A stretch of 19,985 bases of DNA from JAFGMQ01 sp036733345 (lineage in GTDB: Bacteria > Desulfobacterota > DSM-4660 > Desulfatiglandales > Desulfatiglandaceae), in assembly GCA_036733345.1 (NCBI GenBank), contig DAINAR010000056.1, positions 1 to 19,985 of the forward strand. The letters run 5' to 3'. Numbering within the stretch: the first letter of the stretch is position 1; the number at the start of each line of letters is the position of its first letter. Made by a program: the position numbers and the translations under genes. Below the pieces are notes generated by a model. It was given only the letters and a program-made list of their open reading frames with translations. It searched no databases and was not told where the DNA came from. Below are positions 1 to 6,692 of the stretch, piece by piece.

Positions 1-407
1 ATAAAGACTTGGGGTATCTCACCAATCCTGCGTTTCCGGTAATCAAATGCCAGCACGCCTGTCTCGGCAAGCGCTACAAGGGTCCCCTTTTTTGTGATCC
101 GATGAAAAACGCGCATGCTGTTTCTGGTAATTTCACCCAAATGGCTTTCAATAAGCAGTTCATCGTAAAGAAAGCCTTCAGCCTTGTAGTTTACTGCAAG
201 ATCACCCATTATTAAGGCCGTCTGCCCGTCACCCAGATCTCCCTCACTGAAGCCAAGTTCCTTAAAAAGACCAGCCCTTGCCTCTCCAGCAAGCGTAACC
301 AGGGTATCATTGCCCATGTGGCATGCATAATTAATGTCCCTGGGTTTCAGTATTACATGATACTTAAATTCATAGACCGGTTCAGACTTCAATCGAATTC
401 TTGGCAT
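1..407 (-). CDS. Hot-dog fold acyl-CoA thioesterase-like protein (partial, C-terminus outside window)
   Basis: The ATG is at 405-407 and the frame stays open to the window edge, giving 135 codons. The N-terminus has a beta-strand pattern followed by NYACHMGND and then a helix with GEARAGLF. This matches the hot-dog thioesterase family (4HBT-like), where the usual text is close to NYGGHVGND followed by an EAR helix. Such proteins hydrolyse acyl-CoA or related thioesters in the cytoplasm; the substrate here cannot be told. Upstream of the ATG is a weak AGGA ribosome site. The gene lies 72 bp downstream of the DUF1846 gene on the same strand with no obvious terminator between, so co-transcription is possible. 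Replacement of the GG pair by AC in the signature is unusual but compatible with the fold. Confidence 0.75.
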   Translation of the reverse strand, partial: MPRIRLKSEPVYEFKYHVILKPRDINYACHMGNDTLVTLAGEARAGLFKELGFSEGDLGDGQTALIMGDLAVNYKAEGFLYDELLIESHLGEITRNSMRVFHRITKKGTLVALAETGVLAFDYRKRRIGEIPQVF

Positions 408-479
408 TGGTTTTTCCTGATAGTATTGTAAGTATAGTTATTAAAAACTCCAGCCTGTATTATGATGAGAATACCATTA

Positions 480-1997
480 TCAGGTAATAAACAGGTTCTT
501 TGTCGGAAAATTAGGGTCGCTCGTGAGATTTACTCCGAGACGCCTCAACCCGGCCTCATCCCCTGGAGTCGGAATATGAGTCATGTGCATCTCACACCCG
601 CTAAGTTCTTTCAGCTTTTCCATGGCGAGCTGAGCAGCCGAATTCGTTGTTGCGCTTACACTCAGGGCAATGAGCGTTTCTTCAAGATCCATACTGACAG
701 TCTTTTCATTGAGCACCGCCGTCTTGAGATTGCTTATTGAATCCGTGATAAAAGGGGGAAGAAGCTTTATCTTGGGCGGTATCTCTGCCAGATGCTTGAT
801 TGCATGCAGAACAAGGCTGGATGCAGCGTGCAGAAGTTCGGAATTACTGCCTGTAATAAGGGTATTATCCTTCAATTTTATAGCAGCTCCGCAATAAATC
901 CCTTCATTGCCCTTCTCTTTTTCCTTTGCCTCGGCAGCAGCCCTGCGTGCGGGCTCAACAACCTTTCTGAACTCCGGCTCGAGTCCAAAGTCTTTGATAA
1001 AAAGCTCCACCCTCTGAACGGTTCCCCTGTCGGCAAAACCCATGGCATACTCGCATCTATACCGGAAATAACGCCTGATCAGTTCCTGTTTTGCAGCCTC
1101 CTGTGTAACCGCATCGTCTGTTATGGCAAAACCGCAGCGGTTTACACCCATATCAGTAGGCGATTTATAAAACGACTCGCCCCCGGTTATTTTTTCAAGT
1201 ATTCTTTTAAGGACAGGAAACGCCTCAACATCGCGGTTATAGTTGACCGATTTTTTATCATATGCCTCCAGATGAAACGGATCGATCAGGTTGATATCCC
1301 TTATATCCGCTGTTGCCGCTTCATAAGCCACGTTAACAGGATGTTTGAGAGACAGATTCCAGATGGGAAAGGTCTCAAACTTGGCGTATCCTGACTTTCT
1401 ATCCTTCCTGTAATCATGGTATATCTGCGAAAGGCATGTAGCCAGCTTGCCGCTTCCCGGCCCGGGTCCGGTTACGATAACAAGAGGCTTGGCAGTTTCA
1501 ATATACTCATTAGCCCCGTAACCTTCATCACTTACAATAAGGTCAATATTAGTTGGATATCCCTTGGTGTACTGATGCGTATAGACCTTGATATTCCTTC
1601 TTTCCAGCTTGTTCTTGAACTGACTGGCCGTTGGCTGATTATCAAATCGGGTTATGACAACGCCGAGGACATTGATATCCCAGCCCCTGAGATCATCTAT
1701 CAGCTTGAGGGCATCCGAGTCGTAAGTAATGCCGAAATCGGCCCTTATCTTCTTTCGCTCAATATCACCTGCATAGATGCAGAGTATTATGTCGGCCTTA
1801 TCTTTCAGGCCCTTGAGGAGCCTCATTTTTACATTGGGGTCATAGCCCGGCAGGACACGCGCTGCATGATAATCAAACAGGAGTTTTCCGCCGAACTCAA
1901 GGTACAGCTTATTGTCAAACCTGCTGACTCTTTCTAAAATAGCCTCTGTCTGCTCAATTATATACTTCTCATTGTCAAAACCGGTTTTCTCTGTCAT
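480..1997 (-). CDS. DUF1846 (UPF0371) family protein
   Basis: A 505-aa cytoplasmic protein. I recognise the DUF1846/UPF0371 family from its overall sequence and its length of about 500 aa. It includes the N-terminal motif LEFGGKLLFDYHAARVLPGY, a Gly-rich loop TGPGPGSGKLATCLSQ near residue 180, and an NVAYEAATADI stretch. The family has solved structures but no assigned reaction that I know of. The glycine-rich loop resembles a nucleotide-binding P-loop (inference). I chose the ATG at 1995-1997 because AAAGGAGGG lies just upstream; a longer frame to 2024 would start inside that ribosome site. The gene is transcribed from the promoter at 2033-2061, which is nearly identical to the one before korAB, so the two may respond together. 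The thioesterase gene follows downstream. Confidence 0.85.
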   Translation of the reverse strand: MTEKTGFDNEKYIIEQTEAILERVSRFDNKLYLEFGGKLLFDYHAARVLPGYDPNVKMRLLKGLKDKADIILCIYAGDIERKKIRADFGITYDSDALKLIDDLRGWDINVLGVVITRFDNQPTASQFKNKLERRNIKVYTHQYTKGYPTNIDLIVSDEGYGANEYIETAKPLVIVTGPGPGSGKLATCLSQIYHDYRKDRKSGYAKFETFPIWNLSLKHPVNVAYEAATADIRDINLIDPFHLEAYDKKSVNYNRDVEAFPVLKRILEKITGGESFYKSPTDMGVNRCGFAITDDAVTQEAAKQELIRRYFRYRCEYAMGFADRGTVQRVELFIKDFGLEPEFRKVVEPARRAAAEAKEKEKGNEGIYCGAAIKLKDNTLITGSNSELLHAASSLVLHAIKHLAEIPPKIKLLPPFITDSISNLKTAVLNEKTVSMDLEETLIALSVSATTNSAAQLAMEKLKELSGCEMHMTHIPTPGDEAGLRRLGVNLTSDPNFPTKNLFIT

Positions 1998-2032
1998 AAA
2001 TCCCCTGCCCTCCTTTTGTTTCAAGTTGTGGA

Positions 2033-2061
2033 ACTATATTCCGTAATCAAATTAAGATCAA
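2033..2061 (-). promoter_or_regulatory. Sigma70-type promoter for the DUF1846 gene
   Basis: Read on the minus strand: -35 TTGATC (2056-2061), a 17-bp spacer, and -10 TATAGT (2033-2038). Transcription would begin near 2026, about 29 nt before the ATG. The same 30 bases occur at 8541-8570 before korAB. Within the element TTGAT occurs twice, 11 bp apart (one helical turn), the first copy being the -35 box; this could be a regulator site. Confidence 0.7.
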
Positions 2062-2078
2062 GAGGGTTTATTAAACAA
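2033..2078 (-). repeat. Copy 1 of a 46-bp promoter repeat
   Basis: The bases 2033-2062 are identical to 8541-8570. The next 16 bases (2063-2078 against 8571-8586) match at 12 of 16, including TTTATTAA. That makes 42 of 46 in total, in the same orientation relative to the downstream gene. Confidence 0.85.
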
Positions 2079-2186
2079 GTCAGGTTCTGGATAAATCGTT
2101 ACTGGTTATTAGCTGTTGGTTAGCTTTCAGCGCGCATACAGGCTGATTAACCTATTTTAACATTTATTTATTTGCAAATATTAATC

Positions 2187-2214
2187 GTCAACCCCCACTG
2201 CAATTCAGGTTGAC
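2187..2214. promoter_or_regulatory. Probable BirA operator
   Basis: An exact inverted repeat GTCAACC (2187-2193), 14 bp, GGTTGAC (2208-2214). The known bacterial BirA box is TTGTAAACC, 14-15 bp, GGTTTACAA. The right half here, GGTTGACAA, matches 8 of 9 positions, and the substitution is mirrored in the left half. It lies 129 bp before birA and overlaps the -35 box TTGACA of the likely birA promoter, so bound BirA would block transcription. Function is inferred from symmetry, spacing and position. Confidence 0.7.
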
Positions 2215-2238
2215 AACAAGATTCAAAGGTGATACCTA
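2210..2238 (+). promoter_or_regulatory. Likely promoter of the birA-bioYMN operon
   Basis: A consensus -35 TTGACA (2210-2215) sits inside the right operator half. After 17 bp comes a poor -10, TACCTA (2233-2238), preceded by an extended -10 TGa. A transcript from here would have a leader of about 100 nt. The -35 is strong and the -10 weak, so the exact start is uncertain. Confidence 0.45.
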
Positions 2239-2261
2239 CCCTTCCGTTATCCTGAGATCAT

Positions 2262-2297
2262 CCGGAAATGTTTGCGGCCATCGCAGTTACAGTCCGG
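2262..2297 (+). other. Possible structured leader upstream of birA
   Basis: Nested inverted repeats: CCGGA (2262-2266) pairs with TCCGG (2293-2297), and inside it TGCG (2273-2276) pairs with CGCA (2282-2285). It is followed by CTTTT and a run of A. It would lie in the birA leader and might attenuate or stabilise the message, but the stems are short and no known riboswitch fold is evident. Apart from this, the promoters and the operator, I see nothing else in 1998-2342. Confidence 0.25.
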
Positions 2298-2342
2298 CTT
2301 TTAAAAAAAAATTTATACCAGTGAAGAGTTAAAAAAATAAAC

Positions 2343-3326
2343 TTGACCACCAGAGACAATATACTGGCATACCTTAAAGAGGCAAAAGGAACCTGGGTTT
2401 CAGGGGAATCCCTTAGCACTGGTTTATCGGTGAGCAGATCAGCCGTATGGAAACATATCCGCAAACTCACGGAAGACGGTTATCTCATTATGTCCTCCCC
2501 CAGGAAGGGTTATATGCTCGAAAAGGCAAGCGACATGCTCCTTCCCGAGGAAATACGGGAGGGATTAACAACAAGAATCCTCGGTAAAAAAGAAATTCAT
2601 CACCTCAGGGAAACGGTCTCGACAAATATCACTGCAAAGCAACTGGCGGCAGGCGGTGCCCCGGAAGGAACACTCGTCGTATCCGAGATGCAGACCGGGG
2701 GCAAGGGAAGACTGGGCAGGAACTGGTTTTCACCCTTTGGAGAGGGAATCTACATCTCGTTCATCCTGAGGCCGGCCATTTCCCCCGCTGAAGCCCCAAA
2801 GATAACGCTTATGACAGCGGTAGCTATGGCCGAAGCCCTGCATTCGGGACCCGGACTTAATGTCTGGATTAAATGGCCCAACGACATACTCCTTGGAGGT
2901 AAAAAGCTTGCAGGTATTCTGACAGAAATCAGCACGGAGATGGATGCCGTTGACTATGTGATCATAGGTGTCGGCCTGAATGTGAATACATTCTCCTTCC
3001 CCCCCGATCTTAAAGAAACGGCAACATCTCTTCTCCTTGAAACCGGCAAAGCACATTCCAGGTCTTCACTCATGAGGGACTTCCTGAAATTGTTCGAAAA
3101 CTACTATGAATTGTTTCAGCGTGCCGATTTCGAACCAATCCTGAACAGATGGAGGCAATTCAGTCAAATTGCCGGGCGCAGGATATCGGTTGAAACCATA
3201 GGCGGCATGACTATCGGCAGGGCCCTGGACATCGACAAAGACGGCTTTCTGATGGTAGAGGATAATGACGGTCAAATCCACAGGATCTATTCCGGGGATA
3301 TCACATTGAATGGAGACAATGCATGA
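2343..3326 (+). CDS. birA: Bifunctional biotin-[acetyl-CoA-carboxylase] ligase / biotin operon repressor BirA
   Basis: A 327-aa protein. Residues 1-60 form a winged helix-turn-helix (SVSRSAVWKHIRKL); about 80-250 are the biotin protein ligase domain with GKGRLGRNW near 120-128, KWPND at 177-181 and KKLAGILTE; the last 50 residues are the C-terminal SH3-like domain. It activates biotin to biotinyl-5'-AMP and attaches it to carboxylase carrier lysines. With the DNA-binding domain present it should also repress biotin genes. The start is TTG at 2343, the first start codon in a frame that agrees with the family N-terminus; the ribosome site (GAAGAG) is weak. The TGA stop overlaps the bioY start by four bases (ATGA), indicating translational coupling. 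A BirA-type operator lies upstream, so autoregulation is likely. Confidence 0.92.
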   Translation: MTTRDNILAYLKEAKGTWVSGESLSTGLSVSRSAVWKHIRKLTEDGYLIMSSPRKGYMLEKASDMLLPEEIREGLTTRILGKKEIHHLRETVSTNITAKQLAAGGAPEGTLVVSEMQTGGKGRLGRNWFSPFGEGIYISFILRPAISPAEAPKITLMTAVAMAEALHSGPGLNVWIKWPNDILLGGKKLAGILTEISTEMDAVDYVIIGVGLNVNTFSFPPDLKETATSLLLETGKAHSRSSLMRDFLKLFENYYELFQRADFEPILNRWRQFSQIAGRRISVETIGGMTIGRALDIDKDGFLMVEDNDGQIHRIYSGDITLNGDNA

Positions 3327-3862
3327 AAAACAGAAAATCCTTACGAGGTATGATCTACGCGGCCATGTTCGGTGCGGTCACCGCGGTAGGGGCCTTTATT
3401 ATCATCCCCATACCTCCCGTACCCATCACCCTTCAGACCCTTTTTACAGCCCTTTCAGGTGCTCTTCTGGGAGGCAGGCTCGGGGCGCTGAGCCAGGTAA
3501 TCTATGTCCTGCTCGGCATTATCGGCCTCCCGGTTTTTGCCGGTGGAAAGGCAGGTCTGGGGGTGCTTTTCGGGCCAACCGGGGGATATCTTATCGGATT
3601 TATTGTCGGAAGTTATGTAATCGGTAAAATCATTGAAATCAAAAAAGATGCGGGAATATTCCTAATCGCTATTTCTATGATCATAGGATTTCTGGTGCTT
3701 TACGCCATCGGCATCCTTCAGTTGTCTGTTGTGGCAAAGCTCAGTTTTGTCAAGGCCTTATCAGTCGGGATGATACCCTTCCTGATCGGCGACGCCTTAA
3801 AGATTGCAGTTGCCACTTTCGTCACGCTTAAGCTTCGGAACCGGATTTTCACCAAACGCTGA
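3323..3862 (+). CDS. bioY: Biotin ECF transporter S component BioY
   Basis: A 179-aa integral membrane protein with about six hydrophobic segments. It carries the BioY signatures PVPITLQTLF near residue 30, the GLPVFAGG loop and LFGPTGGYLIGF near residues 75-90, which form the biotin-binding S component. The start overlaps the birA stop (ATGA). With BioM and BioN following, this is a complete ECF biotin uptake system with its own energising module. No biotin biosynthesis gene is in the window, so whether the cell depends on uptake cannot be judged here. A 51-bp AT-rich gap without a terminator separates it from bioM. Confidence 0.93.
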   Translation: MKNRKSLRGMIYAAMFGAVTAVGAFIIIPIPPVPITLQTLFTALSGALLGGRLGALSQVIYVLLGIIGLPVFAGGKAGLGVLFGPTGGYLIGFIVGSYVIGKIIEIKKDAGIFLIAISMIIGFLVLYAIGILQLSVVAKLSFVKALSVGMIPFLIGDALKIAVATFVTLKLRNRIFTKR

Positions 3863-3913
3863 TTTATACATACGAAATCAGGATATTATTAAATTGAACC
3901 AGGAAAATATACA

Positions 3914-4759
3914 ATGATCAAAATAACAAATCTTCATTACAGATATGACTCACATGCCAAACCGGCCCTCAAGGCCATCGACCTGGAGATACAGGAAGGT
4001 ACCTATGTCGCCGTTATCGGGCCAAACGGATGCGGAAAAACCACCCTTATAAGACACCTCAACGGTCTCCTGGTCCCCACCGGGGGCAGTATCCAGGTGG
4101 ACGGCATGGACACCGGAAAATCTGCCGACCTGAGAGGCATCAGGCAGAGGGTAGGCATGGTTTTCCAGAACCCGGACAACCAGATTGTGGGAATGTCCGT
4201 TCAGGAAGATGTCTCCTTCGGTCCCGGCAACCTTGAGCTTCCTTCCGGCGAAATCCGAAAGCGGGTTGAACATTCGCTTGACCTCGTAGGAATGACGGCC
4301 TTCGCAGACAGGGCACCTCACACCCTCTCAGGAGGAGAGAAACAACTGGTTGCCATTGCCGGAGTCCTGGCCATGAACCCATCATACATCGTACTGGACG
4401 AACCAACTTCTTTTCTCGACCCTCAGGCAAGGAAAAGGGTGCTGGATGTTATCAGGGCCCTGAACGAGAGAGGTATCACCATCATCCATGTCACCCATAA
4501 TATGAATGATATCGTCGACGCGGACCGGGTTATAGTCATGAGCGAGGGTAGAATTCTTATGGATGAAGGACCTTCCCGGGTGTTTTCAAAGTGCGAATGG
4601 CTTCAGGAATTGGGCCTGGATGTACCTGTGATTACGGAACTGTTATGGCGTCTGAACCTGATGGGGCTCGAACTTCCCCCGGATATCCTTAAGATGGACG
4701 AAGCCTGCAGGGCCCTATCCTCAGTGATAGAAAGAGGTGCAGCTCAAAACGGCTCCTGA
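3914..4759 (+). CDS. bioM: Biotin ECF transporter ATPase component (BioM/EcfA)
   Basis: A 281-aa ABC ATPase of the cobalt/ECF class. Walker A is GPNGCGKTT at residues 36-44, the Q-loop is FQNPDNQI (typical of EcfA), the ABC signature LSGGE starts at residue 138, and Walker B is IVLDEPTS with D162 and the catalytic E163. A switch histidine follows in HVTHN. It hydrolyses ATP on the cytoplasmic face and drives biotin import through BioN and BioY. The start ATG has AGGAAAA upstream. BioM is the inferred role because it sits between bioY and an EcfT gene; a single ATPase probably works as a homodimer. Confidence 0.9.
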   Translation: MIKITNLHYRYDSHAKPALKAIDLEIQEGTYVAVIGPNGCGKTTLIRHLNGLLVPTGGSIQVDGMDTGKSADLRGIRQRVGMVFQNPDNQIVGMSVQEDVSFGPGNLELPSGEIRKRVEHSLDLVGMTAFADRAPHTLSGGEKQLVAIAGVLAMNPSYIVLDEPTSFLDPQARKRVLDVIRALNERGITIIHVTHNMNDIVDADRVIVMSEGRILMDEGPSRVFSKCEWLQELGLDVPVITELLWRLNLMGLELPPDILKMDEACRALSSVIERGAAQNGS

Positions 4760-4825
4760 ATAGCAAATATAATTCAGCCCAAAAGCAATTTATGTGCGGC
4801 ATGTTAAATATATGGGATTTCAAAT

Positions 4826-5644
4826 ATGTATAATCTAGGTCAATATATCCCCAGAACATCTTTAATTCACAGTCTGGATCCACGTATCAAGATACTTTTC
4901 GTAATCCTGCTGAGTCTCATCATCTTAAATAGCGGGGCATTTACGGCGCTGATAATAACTATTTTTCTTGTTTTTCTTCTTCCGGCCTCTCGAATTCATC
5001 TACGGCAAATCCTGCGCTCTCTTAAACCCGTCATCCCTTTTCTTCTGCTCTTATTCCTGCTCCATCTGCTCTTCACTGAAGGGGAGCCTGTTCCGACCTT
5101 TCCACAGTGGAGGGTAACCGTTACCTATGCCGGTCTTTTCAAGGGCATAATGGTGACATGGCAATTCATGCTCCTGATTATCAGTGCATCATTCCTGACT
5201 ATGACAACTCCTCCCACGGCACTGGTAAGCGGCCTCGAACGGCTGCTGAGGCCTTTCAGAATAGTCGGGGTTCCATCTCATGACGTGGCCGTCATGGTCT
5301 CCGTGGCCTTGAGATTCGTACCCACTTTCCTCGAAGAAATCAGCAACATACGGGAGGCTCAAATGTCCCGCGGGGCAGATCTGAATACCGGAAGTATCTA
5401 TCGCCGCATCCGCTCCATGGTATCCATGCTTATTCCGCTGATCGGCAACGCCTTCCGAAGGGCTGATGAACTCGCCACCGCCATGGAAAGCAGGGGCTAT
5501 GCCGGAGGGCCCCGCACCTATATGCATGACCTCCGCCTTACCGTCAGGGACTACGGCGCCATAGCGGTTATGCTGCTTATCAGCGGATCCTGCCTGTTTC
5601 AGGGTGGAATCTTTTCTTTGCTCAACCTATGGGTGCAAGTTTAG
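4826..5644 (+). CDS. bioN: Biotin ECF transporter T component (BioN/EcfT)
   Basis: A 272-aa membrane protein: an N-terminal SLDPRIKIL segment, several hydrophobic stretches (about residues 25-55, 65-85, 105-130 and a C-terminal one), and a cytoplasmic helical part carrying the two EcfT coupling motifs. These are usually written ARG; here both read SRG (MSRGAD and MESRGY), a conservative change. They dock on the two ATPase subunits. The gene closes the birA-bioY-bioM-bioN operon and ends converging on korB. The ribosome site is poor (TATGGGATTT), and the 66-bp gap after bioM contains no terminator, so transcription is probably continuous. Confidence 0.9.
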   Translation: MYNLGQYIPRTSLIHSLDPRIKILFVILLSLIILNSGAFTALIITIFLVFLLPASRIHLRQILRSLKPVIPFLLLLFLLHLLFTEGEPVPTFPQWRVTVTYAGLFKGIMVTWQFMLLIISASFLTMTTPPTALVSGLERLLRPFRIVGVPSHDVAVMVSVALRFVPTFLEEISNIREAQMSRGADLNTGSIYRRIRSMVSMLIPLIGNAFRRADELATAMESRGYAGGPRTYMHDLRLTVRDYGAIAVMLLISGSCLFQGGIFSLLNLWVQV

Positions 5645-5678
5645 ATTATATTTTTTAGGATCCTGAGATATCAGTCCG

Positions 5679-5716
5679 GAATCCGAGGAATATTAATTCC
5701 TCTGAAGGCAGGATTC
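5679..5716. terminator. Palindromic convergent-end structure (possible bidirectional terminator)
   Basis: An inner perfect hairpin GAGGAAT-ATTA-ATTCCTC (5685-5702) sits inside an outer pair GAATCC (5679-5684) and GGATTC (5711-5716), with an 8-nt bulge. It lies between the convergent bioN and korB ends. There is no proper U-tract on either strand, so terminator function is a guess from position and symmetry. Confidence 0.4.
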
Positions 5717-5725
5717 GAATTTTCA

Positions 5726-5775
5726 CCAGCCTCTGGCTGGGAAAAAAAGAATTGTGACCCCAGGCTCTCGGCTGG
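5726..5775. repeat. Pair of related short palindromes between bioN and korB
   Basis: CCAGCCTCTGGCTGG (5726-5740) is a 6-bp stem with a 3-nt loop. A near copy, CCAGGCTCTCGGCTGG (5760-5775), follows 19 bp later with one mispaired position. A run of seven A (5742-5748) stands between them. They may add to transcript ends from either side. Confidence 0.45.
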
Positions 5776-5821
5776 ACTGAAGGAGTTTGCTTTTTACTGG
5801 CAGCCTCTCTCTACACCGGTC

Positions 5822-6682
5822 CTATCTGAAAAACTCAATAAGCCTTTCAAATGAAGGCTGATCTATTTTCTGATCAACAAGCGCCTTATCCATAATGGCG
5901 GGCAGCTTCTCATCCAGGGAAGGCCTGTCAGCTCGATAGATTATCCCGATTGGAATTTTATGTCCCCATTCCTGGGCCCTCTTAAAGGCCAGATCCCTGT
6001 CCCGCGGATCATAGGCTGGATCATCATTGATATCGTAAACCCGGCTCTTGTACCACTGATAGGTATTGACCCTGTTAAACGTAACACAGTTCTGAAGTAT
6101 GTCGATGAACGAAAAACCCCTGTTCCGGATACCCTGGCGTATCAGTCCGGCCAGATGCTCAGGTTCTCCGGAAAAGCCCCGCGCCACAAAAGAACAATTC
6201 ATGGAAATGGCCAGCAGCAGCGGATTCAAAGGAGGAGAAAATGACCCAAGGGGAGTGGTCCCCGAGACATACCCAAGGTCACTGGTGGGAGATGCCTGCC
6301 CCTTGGTAAGCCCGTAGACCTGATTGTTATGGACAAGGTATGTAATGTCTATATTCCGGCGCATTGCGTGGATAAAATGGTTGCCGCCCTCGGTATAGCC
6401 GTCTCCGTCCCCGCCCTCTGCCAGAACCGTCAGGTCATGGTTGGCCAGTTTGATGCCCGTGGCTACCGGAAGAGTCCTTCCATGGAGCCCGTTGAATGCA
6501 TTGCATCTGAGATAATGGGGCGCTTTCGAGGCCTGGCCGATACCTGAAACAATCACGATATCATTAGGTTGTTTGCCTGAATCGACAAGTGCCTGCTTGA
6601 GCGCATCAAGAATAGAATGATTTCCGCAGCCCGGGCACCATGCCACGGGATCATCGCTGTAAAAGTCTTCCAGAGTAACCAT
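5822..6682 (-). CDS. korB: 2-oxoacid:ferredoxin oxidoreductase subunit beta (KorB-like)
   Basis: A 286-aa cytoplasmic, thiamine-diphosphate-binding subunit. CPGCGN holds C16 and C19. The TPP/Mg motif is GDGDGYTEGGN near residues 89-99, with NNQVYGLTKGQ after it and C199 in QNCVTFN. With KorA it would oxidatively decarboxylate a 2-oxoacid with CoA and reduce ferredoxin, or run in reverse. The substrate (2-oxoglutarate, pyruvate or branched-chain) cannot be fixed from sequence. Archaeal two-subunit enzymes bind one 4Fe-4S cluster through four Cys. Here the third is not Cys: the usual GIGC reads GIGQ (Q50), while C60 lies ten residues on. The start ATG at 6680-6682 has AAGGAGGG before it; a longer frame to 6712 would overlap korA and ignore that site. 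The korA stop is 10 bp upstream. Confidence 0.9.
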   Translation of the reverse strand: MVTLEDFYSDDPVAWCPGCGNHSILDALKQALVDSGKQPNDIVIVSGIGQASKAPHYLRCNAFNGLHGRTLPVATGIKLANHDLTVLAEGGDGDGYTEGGNHFIHAMRRNIDITYLVHNNQVYGLTKGQASPTSDLGYVSGTTPLGSFSPPLNPLLLAISMNCSFVARGFSGEPEHLAGLIRQGIRNRGFSFIDILQNCVTFNRVNTYQWYKSRVYDINDDPAYDPRDRDLAFKRAQEWGHKIPIGIIYRADRPSLDEKLPAIMDKALVDQKIDQPSFERLIEFFR

Positions 6683-6692
6683 TTTTCCCTCC

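Noticed and set aside
792..1394. A 200-codon plus-strand frame opposite the DUF1846 gene
   Set aside because: The minus-strand protein is a clear family member over this whole stretch, and the plus frame reads as a shadow.
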